DNA of 64,000 nucleotides from contig BCIA01000002.1 of assembly GCA_001599815.1 (NCBI GenBank), positions 1,929,831 through 1,993,830 of the forward strand. Reading direction: 5' to 3'. How positions within the stretch are numbered: the stretch's first letter is position 1; every line of letters begins with the position of its first letter. The DNA comes from Furcasterigmium furcatum (taxonomy: Eukaryota > Ascomycota > Sordariomycetes > Glomerellales > Plectosphaerellaceae). Shown one piece after another: positions 21,827-34,391 of the stretch. The notes beneath the pieces are model-generated. The model did not search any database. It was not told where the DNA came from and saw only the letters and a list, made by a program, of their open reading frames with translations. A program made the position numbers and the translations under genes.

Positions 21827-23521
21827 TTATTGAGTCGGTGGACCGCCATCAAACAGCCAGCCATTGATCATCCATAAGGTCTCCCCTGGTAGCTCAAAAG
21901 GAGTGAGGTGACCCGATCCAGCAATCTCGACGTAGGTCAGCTCGGCATAGCTCTTCCAGCGACCAGCAACCTTCGCCTTGTGGTACCAAGGCGCAAGCTC
22001 CCTAAACCGGAACAGGGGATGGCCTTTCCAGGCCAGTCCATCGTTTACCAAGCGCCGCATGCCGGCAGAGTTTGCGAGAAAGTCCTTATCCCCGGCGTAG
22101 ATGAGTACGCGGATGCCCTGGTTGAAAGATTGATCGATCAGCTGAGCTTCCGAGTCCGGGGCAAAGAGCTCACCTACCGAGTCCAACAGCTTGTTGACGT
22201 ATTCATCGCTCGACTTCAAGTAATCCCCCACGCGTTCCCACTCATGCCAAACATCGTATGATAAAGCCTGGTACGGCGTGTCGTCGTTCACGCCCAGGGC
22301 GACCTTGACGTCGCTCCTATTCAGGAGGTCACTAATCCACGAAATTTCGGGGAAACACTCGACCATGTCGTCTGCACTGCAGTCCATCTCAAAGTTGTAA
22401 GGATTGCGCTTCAACGTTCCTAGCACATAGTCGTCCATGGCCGAGCACTTCTTTTGCGCCGTCAAGCACTCCGCCGACAGCCAGCCAGCTGTCTCGCAAA
22501 CGCCAAGGTTGAGCTCACACCACATGGCCAAAGGGGCCCATGAGACACATTCTGCCGCGCTGAGAAGGCTGCCGGGCCCAGAGCAGGCCGTCTCGAAATT
22601 GCCAGGGCTCTGGTGTTTCAGTCGCACGAGACCATTTCCAATCATGATGCCTTTGAGCTTCAAATGCGGCAACAAGGGTGGAGAGCCGAAGAGGTTTCCC
22701 ACAGCACCTGGCTGCTGGACGACAAGATCGCCGTTGTCTTGGTGATCACTAGTGAGTTCACCTTGGGTCTCGAGAATCGCAGTCGCCAAGGCCGGCACCC
22801 AGGAACCGCCATATGACTCTCCGGCGATGTAGAAGTCGCGACCGCTGAGTTGGGGGAAAGCCACCATGAACTGCCTCATGAAGCGTTCGGTTCTCTGTGT
22901 GGCCTCGGTGAGGCCGTGTGGGATACTGTTCCCGGTCGAGAATCCGACGCTGACAGGCTGGCTAAAGGTCTGATCAGTCTTGGACGGAACAATGGAATCA
23001 CTACCACCCAGAGACAGGGAGCTTACTCGACGAACAAAAGTGAGGCGTTCTTGTTCCACCCGAAAGGATTATCGACCGTGTGGCCTCCTCCTGGGGCGAT
23101 TCTGCAGGGACCCAGCTCCATTAAGTTGCCGAGGCCAGCAGAGGACGCACCAGGACCTCTGCAGACGGTCAATCACAGAGTTTCACGCAGAAACAGGCCA
23201 AATGCGTACTCACCCAGACATCCAGAGGATTAGAGGATCCGAGGAAGGGTCATTCTTGCTCTCAAAGAACCAGAAGAACAAATGGTTCTCATTGTCATCA
23301 TCGGTATCGATATATCCTGAGATGCCGGGTGTCGAACTGTTGCAGACACTGGCCGTGTCGTTGCCGAGGCGCAGAGAGAATGGCGGGAGGCCGCCGTGGC
23401 CGGCGTCAAACCGCCGAGCCACAGGCGTTATCTGTGGAGGTCGAGGCTCAGCCGCATTGGTGAACTGTCCGGCTGCCACCGCAACAGTTACCAGCGGGGC
23501 CAAGACGCGGAGGGTCAGCAT
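21827..23521 (-). CDS. Secreted serine carboxypeptidase (peptidase family S10), copy 1
   Basis: Exons are 23521-23214, 23158-23027 and 22961-21827; both introns start GTGAGT or GTAAGC and end in AG. The product is about 524 aa. It begins with a signal peptide (MLTLRVLAPLVTVAVAAGQ). S10 hallmarks: LILWMSGGPGASSA, LLFVDQPVSVGFS (created by the second splice), nucleophile GESYGGSWVP, acid Asp in LIYAGDKDFLAN and His in IAGSGHLTPF. Several NxS/NxT sequons suggest glycosylation. It removes C-terminal residues from peptides, probably outside the cell or in the vacuole. It shares its family with the gene at 29.3-31.1 kb, and the two bracket a PLP enzyme and a Zn2Cys6 regulator. Alternative: some S10-like proteins are acyltransferases, but the intact triad does not discriminate. 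Confidence 0.93.
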
Positions 23522-24388
23522 CCCGTAATTCTTTTCGGCGGCGAGATGTGTCCAGGCGTGGACCGGGTCAGGGTGTAGTGAATCAATGGGCGTGCCGAAT
23601 GGGCTTCAATATTTACAAGTTCCAACACTGGTCAAATCGAGGTCAGGCTCAATCTTCTTTAAGACAGCGGTGACAAGAGTCAAACGGTCTGTCGGCTACA
23701 TTGTGGCAGGAGGGTGCGCGTCGGGGTGCAAGGAACGCCCGGTTCCCTGGCGAAGAGAGCCAGGCTAGCGGACCGGATGACCCTTTCGGGAACGGCGGTA
23801 GTTTTCGCTTTGTCGTCTCTCATGCGATACGGTATCGGAGCCTCCTCGGCTGCCGGCCGTCCTCAGGATGAGGGCCCGGTCAGTGGCAGGAGGTGGAAGA
23901 ACATCTTCCCTGATAAGAGGGATAGATAGACAGTCAAAGGCGTCAAGGCGTTGCCTTAGGACTCAGGGGGCGCATATCACTGTTTAGCCCACTTCCAGCC
24001 ACTGCCAGCCATGTGGCTGATTTCACTTGGCTAGCACCGTCGGCCAAATTGCACGAGATGAAACTGGTTTTACGGAATAGAAAGACTCTGTTGAGAGTCT
24101 AGCCCGGATCCCATGACGCACCTGAAGGCCAACGATGCCATCAGCTAGGTATCTTGCTATCTTGCTATGCAGTTTCGGCAGCGGACATCCATGCCTCGGA
24201 GAACTGGCCTAGCGGACTCGATGCCCTGATTAGGCTTAGCGAATCCGATGCCCCGATTAGGCTAGCCCACGCATTCCGGACCAAGCCCATGGGCTGGAGC
24301 GATCCGGCCAGCTGGTTGCCATGCGGCTCCACCCCTGCCAACATCCAGTGATCCCATCCATGCTGCAACTGGATGTATGTAGACCCGG
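23522..24388. other. Intergenic region, carboxypeptidase promoter and PLP-enzyme 3' side
   Basis: No convincing gene. The interval holds the 5' region of carboxypeptidase copy 1 and, near 24.2 kb, a short imperfect tandem duplication listed separately. Confidence 0.45.
24217..24266. repeat. Imperfect two-copy tandem repeat, period about 27 bp
   Basis: CGATGCCCTGATTAGGCTTA (24219) recurs as CGATGCCCCGATTAGGCTAG (24246). It is non-coding and lies just downstream of the PLP-enzyme gene. Probably a local slippage duplication. Confidence 0.7.
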
Positions 24389-25897
24389 CTAACGGGTGAT
24401 GAAGCCCACCCCCGCATCTTGAACGAGGGTTTGCTGCTCAAGCTCGTCCAGGGCGTTCCGGATGCGCTGGGCGGCAACTTCAACCGCATCGATATCGCCC
24501 GTGAACACGAGCCGAAACCGGCCTGGTCGAAGCGAGCCGGAAAACTGTGGCAAACGTCAGTCCTGCCAGTGTCTGTGGCCAGCGGCACGTTATCCGCGGT
24601 TGAATGGGTTCACCTGTCCGGGGTTCAAGAACACCCCGTGCACTATGAGCCACTGACAAAGCTGTCGCTCCGGGCTGCTGGGGTTGTCGTTGCTAAAGTA
24701 CCGAACCCAGTCATGGAGGTCGACGAAGACGAAGAGCCCGGCCTCCGAGTCGGTGAACGGGATCTGGTGCTCCCTCAGAGCGCGCGTGGTTCGAAGATAG
24801 GCCGCACCGAGTCGGCGGCGATACTGGGTTAGATACTCGTGAACGAGGTCTGGCTGTCCGAGAAGGCTCGATGCCAGATGATCGGAAAACGCCGTGACCC
24901 AAGTGAACCAACTGTAGGGAACCTATTAGCAGCGTGGACCTGGTTCTGGTTAGATGCCTTACGTTGCGGTGGCTGCCGCCTCTAGCAGGGAGATGTTTGC
25001 CGTGACCCAAAAGCCCATCCGTAGACCGCCCATTCCAAAGTCCTTGCTCAGACTGTAGAGACAATGAAGATTTTGCGCCAGAGGTCCAGAAGCGATGCTG
25101 AGCAAAGAAGTAAAAGAGGATTCGGACGGCTCTGCCGACAGGCTGTCGTCTACGCCATCGTTGTCATCAGGCTTGACGTGGGCAAAATTGGAAAGGGCGT
25201 AGATTTCATCGGAGACGAGGTGAAGTCCCCGTCGCCCGCACCAAAGAGCCAAAGCCTCCAGGGCCTGGCGGCTGTAGCAACGCCCCTCAGGGTTGGATGG
25301 GTTGCAGATGAACAGCGCGCGGCACCGTAGGGAACGATTCTCGGCGGCATCTTTGAGAGCGGAATCAAGGGCTGCTAGTAGTTGGTCGCTCGAACCGAAG
25401 GGATCGTCGATATGCTCGGTCGACACGGGAAACGCCAGCACCCCTGCGCGAAGAGCAAGATCGAAGTCGAGCAGGAAGAAGTTTGGCGTCAGGGTAAGGA
25501 CTGCATCACCCGGCTCGCACATGGCCCACGCAGTGATATCTAGCAGGGACGTCACACCGTTGGCGGCGAGGATATTGCTCGCAGATATGGTCGAGGCTGG
25601 ATGAAAGAACTGGTTGAAAAAGTCGGCGGCAGCGGCGAGGAGGCCAGGTGAACCATGCAGAGGCGCATACGACAAGGCTTTCGGGATACTGAGGGGTGGC
25701 AGCGAGCGTAGAAAATCCTCAGTCCAGTCCGTCATGAGGCCGTTGATGGCTCCGGAGAGATTGATGAAGCCGTCTGGGCAATCCTGTGGGTGGTAGCGGC
25801 GGCGGTTTTTGTTCTCCATCATGAGGTTCCAGACGGTGTCCCGTTGCGATGCCTCGATGGCTCGCTGTGATGGCTGAGGAGTCATCGTACTCATCAT
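24389..25897 (-). CDS. PLP-dependent class I/II aminotransferase, ACC-synthase/C-S-lyase-like
   Basis: Exons are 25897-24963, 24911-24614 and 24544-24389. The product is about 462 aa. Fold-type-I landmarks: NLSGAINGLM (N-terminal arm), NGVTSLLDITAWAM, FICNPSNPEGR (cofactor-contacting Asn), SDEIYALSNF (Asp contacting the pyridine ring) and YSLSKDFGMGGLRMG with the Schiff-base Lys, then a late Arg-containing RPGRFRLVFTG. This layout is that of fungal ACC-synthase-like proteins, which include aminotransferases and the C-S lyases of epidithiodiketopiperazine pathways; sequence alone does not separate these. Cytosolic, with no leader. The frame is open from TTG at 25939 but ATG 25897 (MMSTMTPQPS) is the first Met. 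It is divergent from the Zn2Cys6 regulator gene. Confidence 0.9.
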
Positions 25898-26830
25898 GAA
25901 CTTGGAAACAAGGCAGTTACAGTAGGCCGGGGGCTGCAAGACGAAGTCGTGTCGGGGTTGATCCGTCGGACTGAGGACTAAGTGGGAGGTAGAATCTCAA
26001 TGTGAATGGGAGGTGAGTTTGGAACCAAAGTATTGGAAATTGATAAGCGGCATCTATGCCCCCATCGCACGAGATACAGATGTGTCAGGCTTTTATTAGG
26101 TAGCCAGCGACAAACACACTGGACCCATTGTGGTGTCTGGTCCCGGCAATCCGAGCTCGGCGACGTCGTTGAAGGTTGGTTCTATGCCGCACGCAACCGA
26201 CGAGGGTCCAGCACATTTTGGATCAAGTGGTTCAACTTCCGCGTGCTGTCTGCTCACTCGTAACCCGATTATAGCCTTCAGTCAAGTACTAGTATCGCGG
26301 AGACAGGGCTGACATCGAATCCCTTCGGCAGGTCAGGAGTTGGTTCAGGTCAGGTCACTGACGTCTTCGGTCTGGGCGGGATTTCTTTCCTTGGAACGAG
26401 GCATGGCAAACTTGTTGTTCCATTCTTCCTGTGACTGATGGTAAGAACACGCTGGCCCCGGGGGGCTGCTTGTTGTGACCATGGATGTCCTACTTGGTAC
26501 GAGTGAGGTAGTAGGAAGTACCCTGGTTCCTGAGATACCTAACTGTCCAGTTGCCTCTGGTTAGGCAGGTACTCCCCGGGCAATTAGCCCACTACCCGGC
26601 CCCCGCAGATTGGCGGCGCCTGCTGGAAGTCCGGCCTATTACCAAAGAAGTGTAGCGCATTGATAGCGGCAATGTACCCCTCATCACCGCCCGAGAGGCC
26701 CCTGCAGAACTTGTCCCGGTGCCCGGATGTCAGAGGCGCAGCTACTCACTGCCCGACCTTTTGGGATTCCAACTTCAGTCAACAACATAACTGCTGGGGA
26801 TGCTACTGGTACCACCCCACGACATCCGCC
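25898..26830. promoter_or_regulatory. Divergent promoter region between PLP enzyme and Zn2Cys6 regulator
   Basis: These 933 bp lie between two head-to-head starts. TACC/GGTA-type motifs recur (ggtagtaggaagtacc, gttaggcaggtactcc near 26505-26575). No ORF with recognisable content. If the adjacent regulator is pathway-specific, its operator (typically CGG pairs) should lie here; I could not assign one confidently. Confidence 0.5.
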
Positions 26831-29222
26831 ATGTATGAGCCGCCAAACCCTCGACCGAAGAAGACGAACATCACCAGGAGCAGACTTGGTTGCGCGCCTT
26901 GCCGCCGCAAAAGAAGAAAGGTGAGGTGACCCCGATTTGCCTCCCACAGGCATCCCACAGTCAATCCTGCTGACCGTCGCCAAGTGTGATGAGCAGAAAC
27001 CGTCTTGCCGTCGCTGCGTCAAAGCATCGTCTCCCTGCCACTACGAAGAAGCTGTCATCGGTTTCCGCGACGTGAGCACCTGGCTAGCGAAGAGGGCAGA
27101 GCACGACAAGGCAGCGTCGGATGCTTCCTCGTCGGGCCAGCGAGCCCTGCACGTCGTCAATCTTCAGTCTCCCCCACAAGAGATGCCAGTATATGAAGCC
27201 GGAACGCAAGAGGCCCTTGTCTCTAGCCAGCAGACTCTTGACAACGATCCCTTCCTTTCCGGATCGCGGTCACCCCATGTCTGTCTGTCCTTCGAAAGCG
27301 GCACTGAGACGACGGCCCATGCCGCGAGCCTCCCAGCCGTGCCGCTTCTCGACGAGGAGGTCCCCAACCGCTCTCTTTCCTCGGAACCATCTGAGGATAT
27401 GACCTGGCTGGAAGATGTGCCAGCCGCGGGAATCACACCCCGCTCAATTCCTGGCCCTGCAGGACCTTGCGCCGACTTCGGCATGGAAGCCGCAAACCTC
27501 CCCTCCCTGGACGACACCTGGGCCGTGGATGACCTTGGTATGGCCTCCATGGGCGACGGTCGATCCTGGAGTGCGTGGTCCGCGGCCTGTACGCTCGGGT
27601 ACCCTACGCTATCAGTCGACGACTGCTCTGGTCGGCATTACTTGCCCCATTCGCCGTTCGACATGTCTCCAAGCACGAATCCTCCAGAGGTGGTGGAACC
27701 GAGACTTCCATCACTCCACGATGGCTTCGGTTGCCTGGGGGGAACACAGAGGTCGACTCAGGAGTCAAAACCCTCATCTACCCTGGTCCGGCTGGCCGAC
27801 AGACGATACATGGCCTACTTTACACTCGAGGTCATGAACAACCTACCAGCACAGGTTGACGAACTATGGCAATGGGTCATGGATCTTGCGCCCTTGAGGC
27901 TGGCGGCAATGGCCCTCGCCGCCGCCAGCCTAGCCAACAAGCAAGGGATCCTTGCCCCTGGGCGTCGAGGCCGCTGGGTGCCCTTGGCACGTCACGCCCG
28001 AGAAGCGGCACAGTACATGGATCGTTGCTTGGAGGCGCTGCACGGCCAGCGAGCGGCGATGCCTCTATTTCCTACTATTGTCTTTTGGGTTCTTAAGGTC
28101 TGCTACGAACTGGAAACCGGCTCCATTCAGGGCACGAGGCGTGCGCTGGCCGTCGTGGACGATGTCCTGTCTAACAACAAGGAGGAGGTCCTTTCATTGC
28201 CTGCAGGCAAAGCCCTCGCCAGGAACTGTCTGCTTCTGCGATGCTTCGAGGGCCTCGCCAAGAAACCGCATGCGCCCCTGGGGAGAGAATCCCGGGGCGA
28301 TGCTTTGATGTCAGTGTTTCAACCTCACATCGCGACGCCCGAACTCCTCATTAGCATGATCGGCTGTCGAGGATGCCGGCTGTCCTGGCGGATTCTTCTT
28401 GTGCGGTGCCTGCGGAGCTGCTCCGAATCCTCGGCAGAGACTATAAGAAAAATGACCCAATGGTGGGAAGTCATCATGGGTGGCTGGACAAGCAGCGATG
28501 CCCTGGAAAGCGACCATACGAGCGACCCCGTCCTGGACGAGGAAGAGCTCTATGCGGAGCTGAAAACCTTTCGAGCTGTCCTGAGGACATGCCAGGCTCC
28601 TGAAGGACTACCCTCGAACGCCGAGGAATGCGAAAAGACCCAGCCACTTCGCTTTAAGAATCACCGCCACGCCATGGCATGCGCCGACTATTGCCTCGCG
28701 CAGTTGGCGTGTAACGAAGACTTTACACGGCACCTCACTGCGGAAAAGTCGGCGGCCAGTTCGTCAGAAGCCGCCTTCGACCCGACACCAATGTCCGACA
28801 GCCCCTGGCTACGTCTCCTCCTCCGAATCGCATACGGCTTAGATCCCAGGGAGTGCCAACGCTATAATGTCTACCGGGCAGGCATCGTCACAATGCTGCA
28901 GTATGTCGTTTTCCTCGGCGCAGGCCGCGACGCAGTGACATGCATGGACGACTTCTATCGACGCGCAGCGTCTGCCGGCGTACAGTACGAGGGGCCATTC
29001 AGTCCCTTGCAGGCTTGTTGGATGCTGGATAGGGTGGTGTGCCGTGAGACAACATCCCAACCAGGACGTGCCATATTCGTCGCGGCTCCGACCATAGACC
29101 CTTCATCTACAGAGCAACTATACTCGAAGGTCGTAATGGAGTACATGCTCATCTGCGGGCGGGAGGCAGATGGCACGTATTTCAACGACATTGTACCATT
29201 GACGGAGGACGACGACGACTAA
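26831..29222 (+). CDS. Zn2Cys6 transcription factor
   Basis: Exons are 26831-26920 and 26985-29222; the intron (GTGAGG..CCAAG) splits the zinc cluster, as is common in fungi. The product is about 775 aa. The joined cluster reads GCAPCRRKRRK + CDEQKPSCRRC, then VKASSPC, fitting CX2CX6CX6CX2CX6C. After an acidic/Ser-rich linker comes a long helical regulatory region (MDLAPLRLAAMALAAASLAN, FPTIVFWVLKVCYELETGS) typical of fungal activators, and an acidic tail (LTEDDDD). The start MYEPPNPRPK at 26831 has a good context; an upstream in-frame ATG (26672) would add 53 residues. It lies centrally in the peptidase/transporter block and is the obvious candidate regulator. It converges on carboxypeptidase copy 2 with only 91 bp between stops. 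Confidence 0.92.
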
Positions 29223-29313
29223 GGCTGGGGGTGGTTATGGTCCGTATCGGCAACATGATTGTTCTGATCCTCCAGGGAGATCGAGAGGCTATGTATTTAC
29301 CCATGTGATAGGT

Positions 29314-31127
29314 CTAGATGTTGTTGCCATGTGACTGGATCCATCCCCATACCATGGCCCCTACGGCCTCAGGCTGGTTCAAAGGGGCCATGTGACCTGC
29401 CTCGTCGACTGTAACCAGCTTGAGCTGACGATATTCCTTCGTGGTTCCTCCTCGCACAGCTCCATTCTTGGTCAATGTTCCTGCGGCCTCGCCAGAAACG
29501 CCTTCGACGATCTTCCCGCCCTCGTAGTACCAGTCCTGGAGCCTCTCGTCCCGGTACTGGGCCTGCCCGTGCCAAGGCTGCTGGTCCAGCATCCGGATTT
29601 GACCAGGGGTGTTTCTATGTTCGCGACACGTCAGCCACAAGGCCATGGACTGGAGGGAAGAGGAGGGAAAGCAACTCACATGATGATGTCGTTGTTCCCG
29701 TTCAGGAAGAGGAAACCGATATCGGTCTGGTCAAGCAACCAGGTGAGCTCTCTCGTCACTGGCACGTACGTCTTTCCTGCAGCCATCCAGCGCTCTCCGA
29801 CATCCAAGTCGATCAATTCGAACGAGACGTTGTCGAAGCCAAGGCTGTCCTGCACCCATTGCTTGTTGAAAAATGAGCTCGTAGCGCCACCGTCGAGGTC
29901 GAAGCAGAGAGGGAGCTCCACACATTTTGTGCGGCCTGGATTGATCAACGGTAAGCTGCGTCCCTCAATGGCGGATGGGCGTTTGTCAAAAGGGGGACTC
30001 ACTGTCGTATGGATTCCATCCACCAGGCCGGACATCTTGAAGGTAGTATCTGCCCACGTTTTCTTCACACCACTCACTGGCGAACGTGCACGTCGTCGGG
30101 TCGTAGGTTGTGCGGCACTGGGCTCCTAGAAGCTCGCATTGAGGGACAACCGCGGCCATTGCCTCGCAGGTTGTCGCATTCAAGAGAGGGAATTCCCGCC
30201 CATCGCCCCTCCAATCTGCACAAAAGAAGTCGTAGTAGCCCAGAGACTGCTGGCTGGCGTCGATGAATCCGTCCACAATGATTGCCGAGACGATATTGAG
30301 GGGCCCATGCTTGCTGTCTTGCCTCTGCAACTCCCTGTCCTGCGAGACAGCATGGTGGGTGTACCCAGTAACGTAGTGCCCTCCCATAGATTCCCCAGTG
30401 ATATGTAAGGGGCGTCCTGCCAGGTCAGGGAACACTGACTTGGTAAAGGTGGTGAGAAACGTATAAATATCTTGGCCTCCTTCGTGCAAGTCAACCGGCA
30501 TCAGGTCTCTGTCGCTGATTTGAGAGAAACCCACGCCGCTCGGTTGGCTGGCGCCAGTTAGTCCCTGAACGGCAAAATAAGTAGAGTAGATATGCACTCA
30601 CTCTACGAACACAACGTTGGCATGGTCGACCCAGGAACTTTCCCTCCGTCTTGTCGAGTTCCCGTCGTTGTTGACGGCGCATGGGCCGATTTCCGAGAAT
30701 GAACCGAACTCGCCAGATGCGCCGGGGCCCCTGGAATTAACCATTAATCAACCTGTTGACCGCATCAAGGCTACTACTTACCCGCTCAGCCAGAGCAGCA
30801 GGGGATCCTCTGATGGGGTGTCGCGGCTCTCAAAGTACCCTGCAGAACGGTCAGTGCATACTTCAGGAAGTTCAGGTCAGACCCAAGTCTGTTATAGGTC
30901 ATGTTGTACACACAGAAGAAAATGGATTTGTCCGCCGTCACGTTGACTGTGCCCGTCCAATGCCGTGATCCAGCGTCGCACAGCTGCACGCCTTGTTCTC
31001 GCAGCGTGAATGGCGCGCTCCCTTCCTCGATGGTGGGATCATCGGGACGACCGAGGACCTTTTGCGTCGAAGGCAGTGCCAGAGCTGGCCCAACCATCCC
31101 AGCCAGGAGTATCGTCAGTCCTTGCAT
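29314..31127 (-). CDS. Secreted serine carboxypeptidase (S10), copy 2, with GESMGG nucleophile motif
   Basis: Exons: 31127-30914, 30839-30782, 30730-30602, 30547-30003, 29935-29680, 29614-29314. The product is about 500 aa with a signal peptide (MQGLTILLAGMVGPALALPS). The spliced protein restores the S10 blocks: FFWYFESRDTPSEDPLLLWL, GGPGASGEFGSF, VFVDQPSGVGFSQI, nucleophile ITGESMGGHYVTG, acid Asp in FLNGNNDIIINTPG and His in VDEAGHMAPLNQP. The canonical ESYGG Tyr is Met here. Cys and NxS/NxT residues fit a secreted or vacuolar enzyme. The six-exon structure differs from the three exons of copy 1, so the two are not a recent duplication. Between exons 4 and 5 the acceptor at 29936 is the one that keeps phase; a closer AG would shift the frame. 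Confidence 0.9.
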
Positions 31128-31988
31128 ATCGTTCCTGTGAAATAGTCTGAACTCTCGGTGTTTCTGGATGTCCAATTGAGTGGCAACCCGTGGCTTGAAG
31201 GAGGCCACGGCGAACCAATACCAAATTCTTATCTCTGCGTTCCATCCGCGCCTCTCTTCATGAGATACCCGCTGCCACTAGCGCGAGCGGGTGTGCGCAC
31301 CAGAATAGGAAATCAGAGTGGGGTGGAGCCGGCCGGAGAGGTCCGATGACATTTCCGGTCTACAGAAGCGATTCACCCCCCAAACAGGCTCTTGACAAGG
31401 CCGATGAGCGTGTTACTGGCTGGGTCGTAATAAGCCCACATGATCAGAGACGTGAAGAGGCAGCGAGACGGGAATCCGATGCCCGAGCCATTTTGCATTA
31501 CCCCTTGCGAATATCATTTACCACATGCGTTCCACCACCAAGAGACCTAAGGATGGAGTCCTCATGCAACATCCGTCCTTGGAAAACTAACCGCGGCGTG
31601 TCTCCATCAAGCTTGATAGCTTGGGCGAACTGAGGCAGTGGTGCGGCCGAAACGATCACGGTTTCGGGGCCATGTTGTCTGCATGCGTGCCATCTTCTTA
31701 AGCTAGAATCTTGACCTCACTGGCTTTTATCGGTTGACGGTCGCGACGTAAAAGGGGGCGGTTTCTGTCGGGGCTGGAACTATGAAGTGAAAAGTATTTC
31801 CGCTCACGCCTGTAGAGGTCTTTTCCAGTGGAAAGATTCAAGTCTCCATTGCTACCTAACCAGGAACGGCATGCCAGTGGCCATCGCATCACCTTGAACT
31901 TGCCTCCTCGTCCCCTGCACACCTCGAGCCCGTCACGAATATCCTGTCGAGCGAAACCTCATCAAGTCTGCCATCAAGTCTGCCAATC
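31128..31988. other. Intergenic region between carboxypeptidase 2 and OPT transporter
   Basis: This interval carries the 5' region of carboxypeptidase 2 and the 3' end of the OPT gene (same direction). Only short unrecognised frames are present. Confidence 0.45.
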
Positions 31989-34391
31989 CTAACACTGGTC
32001 CCCAACACATCCAAGGTGTGTTCCATAGTAGTTGGGACCACCAACTGACGCGATCTGCAAAACGGCCTGTACCACAAATGCCACCCCCTCACCGGCGATA
32101 CCGCCCGCGGCAACTGGGTACAGGAATCTGGCGTGAGTCTGAGGAGAGAACCGCTTCCACAAAGCGGCCCCGACAGCCCCCATTGCGACAGTCATCATCA
32201 TGTTGCTTCCGGGGATCGTCATGGCAAGGCCCACAAGAGACATGTTGGGCACCCATTTCTGCCAGGCGCTGAGGGAAGCATGGGCACCGAGCCACCGTCG
32301 GAGAATGACCGAGGCCATGCCGATGCCCGTGAAAACGATGGAGAAAATCCAACTAGACTGGCTGATAGGGAACTTCGGCATGAAGAGCGCCTCGGTAATG
32401 ATTCGCCAGGCCGTGGCGGAAGGCATGGCGAACTGGCATGTCACGGACGTGGCGTCCAGGATGCAGGGAAATGCTCTCGTGAACACCATGAACAAGCAGG
32501 GCGCGAGGATGACAGACGAAAGCGTGCCGATCATCTGCGCATGCCACTGAACCCGTGATGGTGTTCCTAGCAGGAAGCCCGTCCTGAAGTCCTGGAGGAG
32601 TTCGGCCGATTGCTGGGCTGCGGCGGCGGAAACGAGGGCACCAGCCAGGTTGGTGCGTGCTACCGAGTCAAAGTCGTGCATCTGGTCTCTGAGGATGGAC
32701 CCGGTGATGAACTGAGAGCCCTTGGCAACCGTCGAGGTCGGTGCGACACCTGCGGACCCCATGGTGTGGATGACCACGAAGGACCAAAGGAGCCCCAAGA
32801 CTAAACTCAGAAGGTTGATTGCCGCAGGAACACCCATGAGATATTTCATAGATACCAAGGCGACAATGAAGGAGCCGACGGAAACTGACGTCCACTCCCA
32901 CCATCTCACTCGGTGCTCCGGTGCAACAGGATCCTGGATGTCGGACTCTGAGAAGGCTTGGCGGGTGGCCTGATGGGTGGTGTCGGGCTCCTTCTTCAAG
33001 ATGCGAGTCCGGAAAGTGCTCAGAAGGCTGCTGCAGCCGTATCTGGCCAAAAGGCTCATGCTCTTGGTCTCGAGGAGAATCATGGTGACGGAAACGCCCA
33101 GCATCATGAAAACCGCGGGCCACAGGACCCAATACCTCGGTGAAGGACTGGACATGAACTGATCCGGGATGAAGGCGTTGTATGTGATCAAATCAGGATA
33201 GTCCGGGTGGTAGGGAATGCCCACAGCAGCGCCGGTGCTGACGGTGATGGGCCCCAGGATTCCCCAAGCGAGGACGGAACCGAACAGAAAAGAGAAGGCC
33301 GCATTGAGGTCGATGAGCATTCCGGTACCGAGGACCGAGGGGGACCAGGACCACGAGATCCAACCCCAATTGACAGCGGCGATGATGGAGTGACCACCCC
33401 ATTTGTAGATCCACCAGAAAGGCTGCCAGTTGAAGAGTATCCCAGGTGCGTAGGACGAGCCGACAGCCCAGAGTATAGATACGATGAATATGATACCGAT
33501 CGCCCTGACGTTGTCCCTGGTCTGGGTGGTCGATTGCGAGCCGCTGCCAGTGGTGGAGTGTAGTGCGCGGATAGTGACAGCCGAGGCAGTGCCGTAGGGG
33601 AAGATCAAGCTCATTTGGCGAGCCAATCGAAGGATGAAGACGCTTCGGAAGGGTGCGGCATACCCTAGTCCCCAGAATCCGGCCGCAAGTGTAAAGCACA
33701 TAAGTTTGCCTACATCCGACTCGGGCGTCCCTAGGAGGCCGAGCTGATACATAGCCGGCACACCACTGATGAACATGAAGCCGATGCCGATGCATCCCAC
33801 TGCTGTGGCTTGAACAATGTTGTTCTCATGGGGCCCGAAGTATCCGGAAACGAAGGGTAACTAGTGAAGCAGAGACTGGGTTAGCAGGTCGATCATGGAT
33901 GGAATGGCCGCTCCAGTCGGGGATCGAGGGTAGTTCACCTTGGATTTCTCCAGCCCTTTACAAATGGCGAAACCAAAAATGGCAGAAAAGAGAGTGACAT
34001 CGGCCCCAAACCCGGCCTTGAGTCCTGCCTAGAGTGTCAGCTCGACAAGGTCGGGGTCTTGCTGGGCGGCAGCGAGGGACTTACCAAGGTAGAGGTTCGC
34101 GCAGAGAATGACCGAGCCCAGCAAACAGCCAGTAGCAACGGCCCGGACAGTCAGGATTCTTCTGCCATCATAGGCCTCAACACCGCCCAGTGGCTGGAAA
34201 GGGTCGTCTGCCGCGACAAGGCCCACGCCCAGCGACTCCACCTTGGAGATGGATCCCGACTTCTCAGCATTGTCCTTCTTTTCTGCTGTAAAATCAACTC
34301 CCGCCTCGTTCCCCGCCGCCTTCTGTTCGGCTTGGAGGCTCATGCGGGGCTGCTGTTCTGTGTCCGAGGGTGATTCTCTGAGTGGCAGCAT
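31989..34391 (-). CDS. OPT-family oligopeptide transporter
   Basis: Exons are 34391-34085, 34024-33939 and 33860-31989. The product is about 754 aa. A hydrophilic N-terminus (MLPLRESPSDTEQQ, Lys/Glu-rich) is followed by about 14-16 TM segments. Diagnostic OPT stretches: VRAVATGCLLGSVILCANLY, LGLKAGFGADVTLFSAIFGF and LPFVSGYFGPHENNIVQATA (the last two formed by splicing), LIFPYGTASAVTIRAL, and a C-terminal IAGEGVAFVVQAV. The family (PF03169) imports oligopeptides, glutathione or metal-chelate complexes with protons at the plasma membrane; this one looks closer to the YSL-like fungal branch than to the Isp4/Hgt1 branch, but I cannot resolve the substrate. It sits between a secreted carboxypeptidase and a CocE-type hydrolase, which fits uptake of peptide fragments. 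Confidence 0.93.
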
